Shown here piece after piece: positions 26,260-35,265 of a stretch of 46,607 nt of DNA. The position numbers and the translations under genes were made by a program. Position 1 is the first letter of the stretch; each line of letters starts with the position of its first letter. The notes under the pieces were generated by a model that was not told the DNA's origin, ran no database searches, and saw nothing but the letters and a program-made list of their open reading frames with translations. This DNA comes from Syntrophomonadaceae bacterium (lineage in GTDB: Bacteria > Bacillota > Dethiobacteria > DTU022 > PWGO01): positions 1 through 46,607 of the forward strand of contig PUKQ01000188.1 of assembly GCA_003550565.1 (NCBI GenBank), written 5' to 3'.

Positions 26260-26638
26260 TTTTTTCCCTCCTTAATTTTTCTAATTCTTTGCCCATATTT
26301 AAAAGCTCTTTTTTACCCTGTAGTGCCCATTTGCCGCTAAATTGCTCATAAACCGGTTCGATTTTTTTAATTGTATACTCCTTATCCGCATCAGATAAAT
26401 ATGCTGTTATGGCTGCAGTTATTGCCGCAATTTTGCTGGCGGGCTCTCCGCCTGATATAAATTGAAACCTGGGGAAATCTGCTTCTTCAATATTTATCAC
26501 TCTATCTTTATAAGAATCCTCTTTTAATCCAAAGAATTTCCCAATAAATAATATTATCAGGAAAAGTATAAAAAGTGTAAACAATACCAAAACAAATCCT
26601 AAAACCATTACTTCCAGCGCAAAAATTAAATCTTCCAT
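26240..26638 (-). CDS. oadG: Na+-pumping decarboxylase gamma (OadG-like) subunit
   Basis: A 132-residue protein with one long N-terminal membrane helix (about residues 8-34) and a charged cytoplasmic remainder, matching the OadG/MmdD layout in which the subunit links membrane and soluble parts of the complex. The cytoplasmic part includes ASKIAAITAAITAYLSD, often seen in OadG-type proteins. The ATG follows AGAAGGGTG. It lies 76 bases after korC and overlaps the biotin carrier gene. Sequence conservation in this family is low, so context carries much of the call. Confidence 0.85.
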   Translation of the reverse strand: MEDLIFALEVMVLGFVLVLFTLFILFLIILFIGKFFGLKEDSYKDRVINIEEADFPRFQFISGGEPASKIAAITAAITAYLSDADKEYTIKKIEPVYEQFSGKWALQGKKELLNMGKELEKLRREKSGKKIF

Positions 26639-26714
26639 AGAATCACCCTTCTATTCAATGACGCTTCATGTTATTGATAAAGGCAAATTAATCATATGTG
26701 TAAAATTACCTTAA

Positions 26715-27242
26715 TTATTTTACCAAAGATTGCCCATAACTAAAAGCTTTTATATTAATCTCGCTAGTATTTTTGGGAACTCTGGCCAGAATATATTTTT
26801 TAATTGTTTCCGGATTAACGGGAATATTACACCTACTTATAACTCCCAGGGAAACCATATTAGCAGTAATAGGATTCCTAATTTGCCTGTAAGCCGTTTC
26901 CATAATGGGATAACTATAATAATGCGCACGAAAAATTTTACCGTTAATGCTGTTATCATACAAAATTAAACCGCTATCTTTTATAGAGTAACGGTACTTT
27001 TCCAAAGCTGATTCTGTAAGGGCTAATAATATATCTGCTTCACGAACCAGGGGATAATCAATAGGCATATCGCTGATTATAACTTCAGCTCTGCTTGCTC
27101 CTCCCCTTGCTTCCGGACCATAACTCTGAGATTGAGTAACATATTTACCCTCGAAGGTAGCAGCTTCAGCCAGAATTATTGAGGATAAAATCAAACCCTG
27201 ACCACCGGAACCACTTAAGCGTATTTCAAAGTGACTGTCCAT
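26715..27242 (-). CDS. korC: 2-oxoacid:ferredoxin oxidoreductase, gamma subunit
   Basis: Gamma subunit of the KorABCD-type complex, which oxidatively decarboxylates a 2-oxoacid to an acyl-CoA and reduces ferredoxin. RLSGSGGQGLILSS at the N-terminus and QSYGPEARGGASRAEVIIS are family signatures. The length of 175 residues is typical. Two bases separate its start from the korB stop. 2-Oxoglutarate is the usual substrate of this arrangement, but branched-chain or other 2-oxoacids cannot be excluded. Confidence 0.92.
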   Translation of the reverse strand: MDSHFEIRLSGSGGQGLILSSIILAEAATFEGKYVTQSQSYGPEARGGASRAEVIISDMPIDYPLVREADILLALTESALEKYRYSIKDSGLILYDNSINGKIFRAHYYSYPIMETAYRQIRNPITANMVSLGVISRCNIPVNPETIKKYILARVPKNTSEINIKAFSYGQSLVK

Positions 27243-27244
27243 AA

Positions 27245-28072
27245 TTAATACCTGCCTTGTTTGTCTGAAAATAATTGTTGTTTATATTCTTCCACATATT
27301 CCTGACGACGGGTATGGGAAAGCACACCCCTTAATATCTTATTTTTCTTTGCTTCAGAGGGCAGTCTATTTGCTGCTGTCATTGAAATGGTATTATCCCG
27401 CTGCCATTTTAACATTTCTACTGCCCCACCAATTTTACTCGCTCTTCCATAATGAACGGGGCATTGTGTAATTGCCTCCACCAATGAGAATCCCTTGTTT
27501 TCCAGGGCTTGCCTGATTAGTTCCTCTAGCTGCAAAGGATAAAAAGTTGCTCCTCTGGCTACAAATGTTGCTCCGGCAGTTATAGCCAATTCAGAGATTT
27601 TTAATGGTTCTTCAATATTACCATAAGGTGCAGTACGCGTGGAAACTTCCCGTGGTGTTAAAGGTGAACTTTGTCCCCCGGTCATGCCATAAATACTGTT
27701 GTTAAATACTATAGTGGTAATATTTATGTTTCTCCGGCAAGCATGTAAAAAATGATTTCCTCCGATAGCTGTTAAGTCGCCATCACCGGTCATCACAATT
27801 ACTTCCAGTTTAGGATTTCCCAATTTAACACCCGTAGCAAATGCCAAAGCTCTTCCGTGGGTGGTATGTAAAGTGTTAAAGTCAAGATACCCCGTAACCC
27901 GCGAAGAACACCCAATACCGGAAACCACTACGGTTTGATCAGGGTTAATTTTTAGATCATCAAATGATCTTAAGAAGGCCGAAGTTACAATGCCATTGCC
28001 ACAACCAGGGCACCATATATGAGGCATATTGCTTTTACGTAAATAATTAGTTACATTATATCTTTTTGGCAC
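27245..28072 (-). CDS. korB: 2-oxoacid:ferredoxin oxidoreductase, beta subunit
   Basis: Thiamine diphosphate-binding subunit of the complex. HIWCPGCGNGIV and GIGCSSR mark the cofactor and cluster-associated region; GDGDLTAIGGNHF is the thiamine diphosphate/Mg2+ motif, and NNSIYGMTGGQSSPLTP is typical of KorB. 275 residues. The start is GTG with AAGGAG upstream; the ATG a few bases earlier is out of frame. It lies five bases after korA. It works with KorA, KorC and the ferredoxin-like KorD encoded in the same unit. Confidence 0.95.
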   Translation of the reverse strand: MPKRYNVTNYLRKSNMPHIWCPGCGNGIVTSAFLRSFDDLKINPDQTVVVSGIGCSSRVTGYLDFNTLHTTHGRALAFATGVKLGNPKLEVIVMTGDGDLTAIGGNHFLHACRRNINITTIVFNNSIYGMTGGQSSPLTPREVSTRTAPYGNIEEPLKISELAITAGATFVARGATFYPLQLEELIRQALENKGFSLVEAITQCPVHYGRASKIGGAVEMLKWQRDNTISMTAANRLPSEAKKNKILRGVLSHTRRQEYVEEYKQQLFSDKQGRY

Positions 28073-28077
28073 ACCAT

Positions 28078-29223
28078 TTACTCCTTAATATATGCTTTAA
28101 TATATTCCGGCTTAATCATAGTCCCATCTACATGACAAATAGGAATTACTTTTGTAGGTGCATCAATGTTTTTAGATACTTCGCCGGCAATCTGTCCAAA
28201 ATTATGCTCAGGCACCATAATATATTTTTTGTTTTCACATTTATTATGCACCAAAGAATGTGGAAAAGGCCAGATAGTTTTTAAGGATAACAATCCTACC
28301 TTACTTCCTTCAATACGCGCATCTCGAAGCGCAGCAAGGGCTGATCTTTCTGCTGAGCCATAGGTAATAATAAGAGAATCTGCATCTTCGGTCTCCCATT
28401 CTTTAAACATCGTTATTTCTTCTTGATGAGATACAATTTTTTCTCGCAGCCTTAACCTCAATTTTTCTACTTCCTGGTGATTTTCAGTAGCGGGAAAGCC
28501 AGTTTTGTCATGAACTAAACCGGTAACATGATACCGGTATCCTTCTCCAAAATTTGCTATTACCGGAACTTCATTAATTGATGCCTCATATGGCTGATAA
28601 TTCCGGGGCGCTGCCTCCGGTGATGATTTTCTGTTAATAATGTTTATTGTATCTTTTTCTGGAAGAACAACCGATTCTCTAAGGTGCCCTATTACTTCTT
28701 CAAGTAATAATATTACCGGTACCCGGAATTGTTCCGCAAAATTAAATGCGGCAATGGTTAAAGTATAACATTCTTCCACATTAGAGGGTGACAAAGCAAT
28801 AATATCGTAATCGCCATGTCCTCCCCATTTTGCTTGCATTATATCTCCCTGGGCAGTTTTAGTAGGGCCACCCGTACTGGGGCCAAGACGTTGAACATTA
28901 ACAATAACAGCAGGTATTTCAGCTATTACTCCAAATCCAATATTTTCTTGCATAAGGCTAAATCCCGGGCCGCTGGTAGCAGTCATAGATTTGACTCCTG
29001 AAAGAGAAGCGCCCAAAACTGCAGCTAAGCTGGCTATTTCATCTTCCATTTGAATAAAGGTTCCTCCTGTATTTGGAAGCCTGCGTGCTAATATTTCCAT
29101 TATTTCCGTAGAAGGAGTTATAGGATAACCTGCATAAAATTCTAAACCGGAGGCAATAGCTGCTTCAGCACATGCTTCATTGCCTTGCATTAGCTCTATC
29201 TTTTCATGCTTTTTACTCTTCAT
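28078..29223 (-). CDS. korA: 2-oxoacid:ferredoxin oxidoreductase, alpha subunit
   Basis: Alpha subunit, 381 residues. YPITPSTEIMEILA near the N-terminus and the ATSGPGFSLMQENIGFG segment are hallmarks, and RLGPSTGGPTKTAQGD forms part of the active-site region. The second half holds the domain II fold with LITYGS-like LIITYGSAERSALAALRDA. The ATG overlaps the end of korD by 11 bases. The reduced ferredoxin made here could feed hydrogenase or other reductions; the acyl-CoA (probably succinyl-CoA) may enter methylmalonyl-CoA metabolism given the Na+ decarboxylase genes downstream. Confidence 0.95.
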   Translation of the reverse strand: MKSKKHEKIELMQGNEACAEAAIASGLEFYAGYPITPSTEIMEILARRLPNTGGTFIQMEDEIASLAAVLGASLSGVKSMTATSGPGFSLMQENIGFGVIAEIPAVIVNVQRLGPSTGGPTKTAQGDIMQAKWGGHGDYDIIALSPSNVEECYTLTIAAFNFAEQFRVPVILLLEEVIGHLRESVVLPEKDTINIINRKSSPEAAPRNYQPYEASINEVPVIANFGEGYRYHVTGLVHDKTGFPATENHQEVEKLRLRLREKIVSHQEEITMFKEWETEDADSLIITYGSAERSALAALRDARIEGSKVGLLSLKTIWPFPHSLVHNKCENKKYIMVPEHNFGQIAGEVSKNIDAPTKVIPICHVDGTMIKPEYIKAYIKE

Positions 29224-29428
29224 TTAATTCCTCCAGTTTAATAGCAAAATCAGGACAGCGTAATTGACATAAACCACACAAAGTGCATTTTTCAGGATGA
29301 GATACTTGCACTCTTCCATTTTTATCTGTTTCAAAAACACCTTGAGGGCAAAACTCTTTACAAATAAGGCAATCTTTACACCAAGTTTTATTAATTTTTA
29401 CCGGTAAAAGATTAGTTTCTGAGTTCAT
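29213..29428 (-). CDS. korD: 2-oxoacid:ferredoxin oxidoreductase, delta (ferredoxin-like) subunit
   Basis: A 71-residue 2[4Fe-4S] ferredoxin-like subunit with the two cluster motifs CKDCLICKEFCP and CTLCGLCQLRCP. It passes electrons from the catalytic core to free ferredoxin. The ATG has AAGGAAA upstream. The gene overlaps the PHP gene before it and korA after it, placing all of them in one tightly coupled unit. Confidence 0.93.
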   Translation of the reverse strand: MNSETNLLPVKINKTWCKDCLICKEFCPQGVFETDKNGRVQVSHPEKCTLCGLCQLRCPDFAIKLEELNEE

Positions 29429-30278
29429 CAGTATTTCCTTTCTTAGAGAAAACCTTTAAAAGTTCCAAATAAGTATAATCAATGCCTAAAAAACTTGTTG
29501 TATTTAAATCACGGGTAGAGTTTTTTTCATCACCATGAAAATCTGAGCCGCCGGTAATTAATAAATTTTCTTGTCGGGCTAATTGTTCATAAAATAAAGT
29601 TTGCCCCCTGCTATGTTCGGGATGATATACTTCTATTCCCTTTATTCCTTCACTTTTTAATGTTTGAAGGGTTTGGACCCCTTCTGAAGTTATTCCCGGA
29701 TGGGCGAGAACAGGAACAGCATTACATTCTATTAAGAGTTCTATGGCCTCTTTAGTTTTCAACCTCAATCTGGGTATATAGACTGGCCTTCCTCGGTCCA
29801 AATATTTATTAAACGCTTCTTCCACGCTTGAAACATATCCTTTTTTAAAAAGTACACGAGCTAAGTGCAGCCTGCCCGGAGCCGCATTGCCAATTTCTTT
29901 TTTTATGTCCTCCCAGCTCACAGCAACCGACATTTTATTAAGAATTTCTATCATTTGGGCAATTCTTGTATACCGACCGTCTCTCAGATCGTAAAGGACT
30001 GTTTCGAGTTTGTCGAATTTTTGGGGAAAATAACCTAGAATATGTAATTCTTTGGATTTATAACCCACACTGATTTCCACGCCCGGGATAACTTCGAGGG
30101 CAAATTTATTACCGGCATTTATTGCTTCATTGACACCTTTTGTTGTCTCATGATCAGTTAAAGCTATGGCAGATAATCCGCTTGAAGAAGCCATTTCCAC
30201 CAATTCTGTTGGTGAATAAACACCGTCAGATTCGGTGCTATGTAAATGCAAATCAACTTTATTACTAAGTTCGGGCAC
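29412..30278 (-). CDS. PHP-domain phosphoesterase (RNase AM / nucleoside bisphosphatase family)
   Basis: A 288-residue PHP phosphoesterase. The metal-binding signatures are DLHLHSTESDG at the N-terminus, ALTDHETTKG, GVEISVGY, VLAHPG and the C-terminal GGSDFHGDEK. This set matches the TrpH/YciV family, whose members remove phosphate from 3',5'-nucleoside bisphosphates or trim RNA 5' ends. The start is GTG at 30278 because AAGGAG lies 7 bases upstream; the frame extends further without a ribosome binding site. It overlaps korD by 17 bases. Its presence at the head of a korDABC operon has no obvious metabolic reason. Confidence 0.9.
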   Translation of the reverse strand: MPELSNKVDLHLHSTESDGVYSPTELVEMASSSGLSAIALTDHETTKGVNEAINAGNKFALEVIPGVEISVGYKSKELHILGYFPQKFDKLETVLYDLRDGRYTRIAQMIEILNKMSVAVSWEDIKKEIGNAAPGRLHLARVLFKKGYVSSVEEAFNKYLDRGRPVYIPRLRLKTKEAIELLIECNAVPVLAHPGITSEGVQTLQTLKSEGIKGIEVYHPEHSRGQTLFYEQLARQENLLITGGSDFHGDEKNSTRDLNTTSFLGIDYTYLELLKVFSKKGNTDELRN

Positions 30279-30446
30279 ACTGCCGCTCCTTATTATTTTA
30301 TTTAGTGAACACAATCATAATAATTAATATTTTTGATTAACAAATATCTTTATATTGTCAAAGATAACTTCTATAAAAGTGCGCTATATCCCTCTTAATT
30401 CAATGTTTTTTCAATGCCCCTTTCCAAATGGCTGTAACAATAAAAA

Positions 30447-30480
30447 AATCTTACACCTAAAACCATATTGATGTAAGATT
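30447..30480 (-). terminator. Terminator of spoVS
   Basis: AATCTTACA (30447-30455) and TGTAAGATT (30472-30480) form a nine-pair stem. On the minus strand it is followed by a run of T, just after spoVS. Confidence 0.85.
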
Positions 30481-30509
30481 GGCAAGATGGTAAATATTTG
30501 TATTTTTGT

Positions 30510-30770
30510 TTAACGAGGCTCCACAATCAATTTAATGGCTGTTCTTTCTTCTCCATCAATTTCCACATCTGTAAATGCCGGTATACAAACTAAATCTACA
30601 CCACTGGGGGCCACAAAGCCTCTTGCGATTGCCACCGCCTTTACTGCCTGATTTAAAGCTCCCGCCCCGATAGCCTGTACTTCAGCACCTCCACGTTCCC
30701 TTAAAACTCCTGCTAATGCTCCGGCTACAGAATTTGGATTAGACTTTGCTGAAACTTTTAAGACTTCCAT
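30510..30770 (-). CDS. spoVS: Stage V sporulation protein S
   Basis: An 86-residue Alba-like protein, nearly invariant among spore formers. VLKVSAKSNPNSVAGALAGV, the central GAGALNQAVKAVAIARG and the C-terminal IKLIVEPR are diagnostic. In Bacillus it affects septation and spore coat assembly; the biochemical role is not settled. GGAGGAGAAAAC precedes the ATG. It follows ymdB at 148 bases and has its own terminator. Confidence 0.97.
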   Translation of the reverse strand: MEVLKVSAKSNPNSVAGALAGVLRERGGAEVQAIGAGALNQAVKAVAIARGFVAPSGVDLVCIPAFTDVEIDGEERTAIKLIVEPR

Positions 30771-30918
30771 TTAGCGTTTTCTCCTCCTTTTACTTGAATT
30801 AGTTAGGCATATAATAGTATATATTTTGATAATATTTTCATAGTAAATTAATTCTCGCATTACACATATAATTCCTGCAAGAAAATTATAAAAATTACAT
30901 TATTTTTTATAATTTAAT

Positions 30919-31698
30919 TTATTTAACTATCTTAAATATTCTTTTTATTTCAATACAATTTCCTTCACTATTAAATTCAAGGTAAACAGCATTAAATTGC
31001 AATGGTTTTAAATTACTGACATGAAGCTTCATAGGTATTTTGGTAATAAATTTTTCTATGGCAGAATCAACATTAATTCCGATTACAGATTCATAAGGCC
31101 CTGTCATTCCTACATCGGTTATATAGGCAGTAACATTATCCATTATTTTTTCATCAGCAGTTTGTACATGAGTATGAGTCCCTAAAACTGCGCTTACTTT
31201 CTTTCTAAGAAAATATCCCATGGCATTTTTTTCAGAGGTTGCTTCAGCATGGAAGTCTATAATTATGAATGGAGTTTTGGCGCGCATTTTAGCTATTTCT
31301 TCCTCTACCGTGCGAAATGGACAATCTAACTCCGATATAAATACCCTACCTGACAAGTTTATAACACCTAATAAATCATTGTTTACTTGATAACATTCCG
31401 ATCCTTGGCCCGGCGTACCCGGTGGATAGTTCATCGGGCGGAGCAAACGGGGTTCTTCATCTATAAAGTTAAAAACTTCTTTTTTGTCCCAAATATGATT
31501 GCCTCCTGTGATAACATTTACTCCATTAGCAAATAGTTCATTTGCTACTTCACTGGTAATACCAAGTCCTCCCGCTAAATTTTCGCCGTTAGCAATAATA
31601 AAATCCAGTTCATATTTGCTTTTTAGTTCGGGAATCATTATTTTAAGGCAATCCCTGCCCGGTTTACCAACTACATCACCTATGAAAAGAACTTTCAA
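30919..31698 (-). CDS. ymdB: YmdB family metallophosphoesterase (2',3'-cyclic nucleotide phosphodiesterase)
   Basis: A 259-residue calcineurin-like phosphodiesterase; in Bacillus subtilis YmdB cleaves 2',3'-cyclic nucleotides and influences biofilm and motility decisions. Metal-binding motifs are FIGDVVGKPGRD, ANGENLAGG, GGNHIWDKKE, DFHAEATSEK and GTHTHVQTAD. The start is TTG at 31698, because AAGGAGGG lies 6 bases upstream and it opens the phosphoesterase domain directly; an ATG 30 bases earlier would add residues without a good binding site. It follows rny, as in many Firmicutes, but a strong terminator lies between them. Confidence 0.93.
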   Translation of the reverse strand: MKVLFIGDVVGKPGRDCLKIMIPELKSKYELDFIIANGENLAGGLGITSEVANELFANGVNVITGGNHIWDKKEVFNFIDEEPRLLRPMNYPPGTPGQGSECYQVNNDLLGVINLSGRVFISELDCPFRTVEEEIAKMRAKTPFIIIDFHAEATSEKNAMGYFLRKKVSAVLGTHTHVQTADEKIMDNVTAYITDVGMTGPYESVIGINVDSAIEKFITKIPMKLHVSNLKPLQFNAVYLEFNSEGNCIEIKRIFKIVK

Positions 31699-31777
31699 TT
31701 TCTTCCCTCCTTCTTGATGCATGATCATATAATTTATTTGAAGTCATTATATCAATAATAGCAAAAAGCTACTAATG

Positions 31778-31813
31778 ATTAAAAAGTGCCTTTTAAGTAA
31801 GGCACTTTTTAAT
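31778..31813 (-). terminator. Terminator of rny (bidirectional form)
   Basis: A perfect 15-bp stem (31778-31792 with 31799-31813, core AAAAAGTGCC / GGCACTTTTT) has a six-base loop and A/T runs on both sides. It lies about 35 bases after the rny stop. Confidence 0.9.
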
Positions 31814-31846
31814 CAAGAAATGTATAAACTTATTTTAAGTAGAAAA

Positions 31847-33391
31847 TTATTTAGCATAATCTACTGCTCTTGTTTCTCTAATAACAGTAACTTTTATTTG
31901 ACCGGGATATTCCATTTCTTCTTCAATTCTTTTAACCATATCACGGGCAATTATAGTTGCATTACCGTCATTAACTTGCTCAGGCTTTACGATAATTCTT
32001 ATTTCTCTGCCGGCTTGAATAGCATAACATTTTTCGACCCCGTCAAAAGAATCAGCGACACTCTCCAGTTTTTCCAATCTCTTAATATAATTTTCCAGAC
32101 TTTCTCTTCTAGCTCCCGGCCTTGATGCAGAAATAGCGTCAGCGGCCTGAATAAGGACTGCTTCTGAGGTTTTAAAGTCTGTATCTCCATGATGTGCTTC
32201 AATGGCGTTAAGAATATCCGGAGATTCTTTATACTTTTTAGCCAAACTAGCTCCAATGTTTACATGAGCGCCTTCCATTTCTTGATCCATGGCTTTTCCT
32301 ATATCATGCAATAATCCGGCTCTTTTAGCAAAGTTGGTGTCCAGGCCTAATTCTGAAGCCATTATTCCGGCCAATTGTGAAACTTCAATGGAATGTTGAA
32401 GTACGTTTTGACCGTAGCTTGTGCGATATCGCAGTTTACCCAGTAAATTTGCTAATTCTGAATGCAAACCATGTACTCCGGTTTTTAGTGTTGCTCTTTC
32501 TCCTTCTTCACGGATTATTTCATCAACTTCTTGGCGCGCTTTATCAACCATTTCTTCTATACGAGCGGGATGAATACGCCCGTCATTAATTAATTTTTCC
32601 AGCGATATTCGCGCAATCTCCCTGCGAATAGGATCAAAACCAGAAATAATAACTGCTCCCGGAGTATCATCAATAATTAAATCAATTCCGGTGAGGTTTT
32701 CCAACGCCCTGATATTTCTTCCTTCGCGGCCAATAATTCTACCCTTCATTTCATCATTTGGTAAATTTACCACGGAAACAGTTGACTCTGAAGTATGTTC
32801 AGCTGCACACCTTTGAATAGCCATGGTAATTATATCTCGAGATTTCTTTTCTGCTTCTTCGAGTGCTTGTTCTTCCATTTCTTTAATCACTATAGACATT
32901 TCATGTTCCACATCTTTTTTAACTTTTTCCAACAGTAATTCTTTTGCTTCTTCAGAAGTTAGCTTAGACAATCTTTCTAATTCTTCAACCTGCTGCTGGT
33001 ATAGCTCATCCACCTTTTTTTGAGTTTGATCAATTTGTTCTTCTTTTTTGAGCAATTCATCTTCTTTCTTTTCAATAAAACCAGACTTTTTATCCAGGCT
33101 TTCTTCTTTTTGAATAAGACGCTTTTCTAGCCGCTGTAATTCTGATTTTCTCTCTTTATTTTCTTTTTCTATTTCATTACGCAATCGATGTGCTTCTTCT
33201 TTAGCTTCTAAATCTTTTTCTCGCTTTAAAGAAGCAGCTTCCGCTTCTGCCTCTTCTAATATCTTCCTTGATTTTTCTTCTGCATTTGTAATCTTTTTTT
33301 CAGCAAAATTTTTACGAATAAAATAACCGATGCCCAATCCGGCTAAAATTGCAAGAATTGCAGTTATAATAATCATAAATATTCCATCCAT
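31847..33391 (-). CDS. rny: Ribonuclease Y
   Basis: Membrane-anchored endoribonuclease that starts mRNA decay. One N-terminal membrane helix (about residues 5-25) is followed by a long charged coiled coil (about 30-190). A KH RNA-binding domain contains [15 protein letters not shown], and the HD domain has [10 protein letters not shown] and [10 protein letters not shown] with the metal-binding His-Asp pair. Length (514 residues) is standard. GGAGGAGG precedes the ATG. It has its own promoter just after recX and a 250-base leader containing a terminator-like hairpin, so it may be autoregulated. Confidence 0.97.
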   Translation of the reverse strand: MDGIFMIIITAILAILAGLGIGYFIRKNFAEKKITNAEEKSRKILEEAEAEAASLKREKDLEAKEEAHRLRNEIEKENKERKSELQRLEKRLIQKEESLDKKSGFIEKKEDELLKKEEQIDQTQKKVDELYQQQVEELERLSKLTSEEAKELLLEKVKKDVEHEMSIVIKEMEEQALEEAEKKSRDIITMAIQRCAAEHTSESTVSVVNLPNDEMKGRIIGREGRNIRALENLTGIDLIIDDTPGAVIISGFDPIRREIARISLEKLINDGRIHPARIEEMVDKARQEVDEIIREEGERATLKTGVHGLHSELANLLGKLRYRTSYGQNVLQHSIEVSQLAGIMASELGLDTNFAKRAGLLHDIGKAMDQEMEGAHVNIGASLAKKYKESPDILNAIEAHHGDTDFKTSEAVLIQAADAISASRPGARRESLENYIKRLEKLESVADSFDGVEKCYAIQAGREIRIIVKPEQVNDGNATIIARDMVKRIEEEMEYPGQIKVTVIRETRAVDYAK

Positions 33392-33453
33392 TATTACACC
33401 TCCTCCATTTTTTGGTTATCTGATAATTGATGCCTTTTGCTTCATACAAAAAA

Positions 33454-33477
33454 ATAGTTGTGTGGAAACACAACTAT
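33454..33477 (-). terminator. Terminator-like hairpin in the rny leader
   Basis: ATAGTTGTGT (33454-33463) and ACACAACTAT (33468-33477) form a perfect 10-bp stem with a four-base loop. On the minus strand TTTTTTTG follows. It lies downstream of recX but also downstream of the rny promoter, so it can end recX transcripts and attenuate rny. Confidence 0.85.
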
Positions 33478-33501
33478 CAAAAGAGAAAAACATACTATTT
33501 T

Positions 33502-33539
33502 CCTTTGTCTAGGGAGTTTTCCCTATATTATTCCAAAGG
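33502..33539 (-). promoter_or_regulatory. Structured element in the rny leader
   Basis: Nested arms CCTTTG/CAAAGG (33502-33507 with 33534-33539) and TAGGGA/TCCCTA (33510-33515 with 33520-33525) form a two-part hairpin 25 bases ahead of the terminator-like hairpin. The pairing is seen by eye; a regulatory role is inferred. Confidence 0.45.
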
Positions 33540-33647
33540 TATTAATCTTAAAATTTATATACAATTTAGTGCATTGCACTTTTTATAATTCTCTTTTATT
33601 TGTATTTCCACATCTAAATAAATTAATTTGCATTAATCTTTGTATAT

Positions 33648-33676
33648 ATTGTAACCCCTATTAAAGGGCATGTCAA
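33648..33676 (-). promoter_or_regulatory. Promoter of rny
   Basis: On the minus strand, TTGACA (33671-33676) and TACAAT (33648-33653) are 17 bases apart, starting 16 bases after the recX stop. Confidence 0.82.
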
Positions 33677-33692
33677 ATTGTAAAAACCTTCA

Positions 33693-34175
33693 TTAAATAA
33701 AGTAATTTTTGAGAACAATATTGATTATATCTCCCGGGAATCCTCGTCTTTTTAAATACTGAGCTGTTTTGCGTTTTAAATGTAAGTCGTTTCTATCATA
33801 CTGATAAGGTAGGTACTTTTCTACCACACTATAAGATGTTTGATATTCGCTGTTAAAATTAATATTCTCTTCTAAAACTTCTTTAATAATTTCTTTGTCT
33901 ACGCCTTTTTCCTCAAGCTCGTATTTAATTCTTAAAGAGCCCCGACCCCTTCGAACCGAATATTCTAACCACTCTTTTGCAAATTGCCGGTCATCTAGCA
34001 AATCAAACTTTATTAATTTAGGTATAACTTCTTTGATAACAGTATCGTCAAAATTCTTTTGGCTCAAATATATTTCCATCTCTCTTATACTTCTGGCTCG
34101 ATATGAAAGAAAGTTAAGAGCTTTCCCCCAGGCAATTTTTAATATTTTTTCATTCTCGATATAATCTTCTGCCAT
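33693..34175 (-). CDS. recX: Regulatory protein RecX
   Basis: A 160-residue alpha-helical protein of three-helix repeats that modulates RecA filaments. ALNFLSYRARSIREMEIYL near the start and DDRQFAKEWLEYSVRRGRGS in the second repeat are typical. The stop of recA and the ATG of recX share one base (TAATG), so translation is coupled. Function as RecA inhibitor or modulator follows from the family and the adjacency. Confidence 0.93.
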   Translation of the reverse strand: MAEDYIENEKILKIAWGKALNFLSYRARSIREMEIYLSQKNFDDTVIKEVIPKLIKFDLLDDRQFAKEWLEYSVRRGRGSLRIKYELEEKGVDKEIIKEVLEENINFNSEYQTSYSVVEKYLPYQYDRNDLHLKRKTAQYLKRRGFPGDIINIVLKNYFI

Positions 34176-35218
34176 TATTCTTCATTTTCTGACTTGTTTT
34201 CTTTTGTTTCACTGGAATATTGTTGCTCATTTTTATTAGGTAATTCATAAATCTCCCTGAGTTTGTGTTCAATTTTTTTACTAAGTTCCGGATTACTAGC
34301 AAGATGTTCCCTTACTTTTTCTTTGCCCTGCCCCAGCCGTTCTTCCTCGAAAGAAAACCATGCACCGCTTTTTTGAATGACATCTTTTGCTGTTCCTAAA
34401 TCAATTAAAGCACCTTCATGAGAAATACCATATCCATAAAGAAGGTCAAATTCTGCAACTTTAAATGGAGGAGCCACTTTATTTTTTACTACTTTTGCCT
34501 TGGTCCTGTTTCCGATTATTTCATCGCCTTTTTTGAGTGGTTCGTTTCTACGCACTTCCAACCTCACTGAAGAATAAAATTTCAAAGCTCTTCCGCCGGG
34601 AGTAGTTTCGGGGTTTCCAAACATTACTCCTACCTTTTCTCTAATTTGATTGATAAAAATTGCCGTAGTATTAGATTTACTTATTACTGCAGATAATTTG
34701 CGCAGAGCCTGTGACATAAGTCTCGCTTGTAAACCGACATGAGTATCTCCCATTTCACCTTCTATTTCTGCCCTGGGAGCTAAAGCCGCTACCGAATCCA
34801 CTACAATAACATCAACAGCAGCACTGCGAACAAGCACTTCAGCAATTTCCAAAGCCTGTTCCCCGGTATCAGGTTGAGATACTAAAAGTTCATCAAGATT
34901 TACTCCGAGATTGTTAGCATAATAGGGATCAAGAGCATTCTCTGCATCAATAAAAGCTGCATTGCCTCCTCTTTTTTGAGCTTCAGCTATCACATGCAAA
35001 GCCACTGTTGTTTTACCGGAGGATTCCGGCCCATATAATTCTACTACCCTACCCCGGGGAAATCCGCCTATTCCCAGAGCTACGTCTATTGATAGACAAC
35101 CGGTGGGTATCACTTCAAAACCACCTTTTGCTCCTTCCCCCAGTTTCATAATGGAACCCTTGCCAAATTGTTTTTCGATTTGTGATAATGCTGATTCCAA
35201 AGCTTTTTGTTTGTCCAT
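34175..35218 (-). CDS. recA: Recombinase RecA
   Basis: Strand-exchange ATPase and SOS coprotease, 347 residues. [12 protein letters not shown], Walker [29 protein letters not shown], the L2 loop region [20 protein letters not shown] and a C-terminal acidic tail rich in Glu and Asn are seen. AGGAGG precedes the ATG. It lies 47 bases after thpR. I did not find a convincing SOS (Cheo) box in that short gap, so it is probably transcribed from further upstream or its operator escapes inspection. Confidence 0.98.
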   Translation of the reverse strand: MDKQKALESALSQIEKQFGKGSIMKLGEGAKGGFEVIPTGCLSIDVALGIGGFPRGRVVELYGPESSGKTTVALHVIAEAQKRGGNAAFIDAENALDPYYANNLGVNLDELLVSQPDTGEQALEIAEVLVRSAAVDVIVVDSVAALAPRAEIEGEMGDTHVGLQARLMSQALRKLSAVISKSNTTAIFINQIREKVGVMFGNPETTPGGRALKFYSSVRLEVRRNEPLKKGDEIIGNRTKAKVVKNKVAPPFKVAEFDLLYGYGISHEGALIDLGTAKDVIQKSGAWFSFEEERLGQGKEKVREHLASNPELSKKIEHKLREIYELPNKNEQQYSSETKENKSENEE

Positions 35219-35265
35219 GCAAAAACCTCCTCTTCTTTAAACACCCTAAAATTATTTTATTCTGC

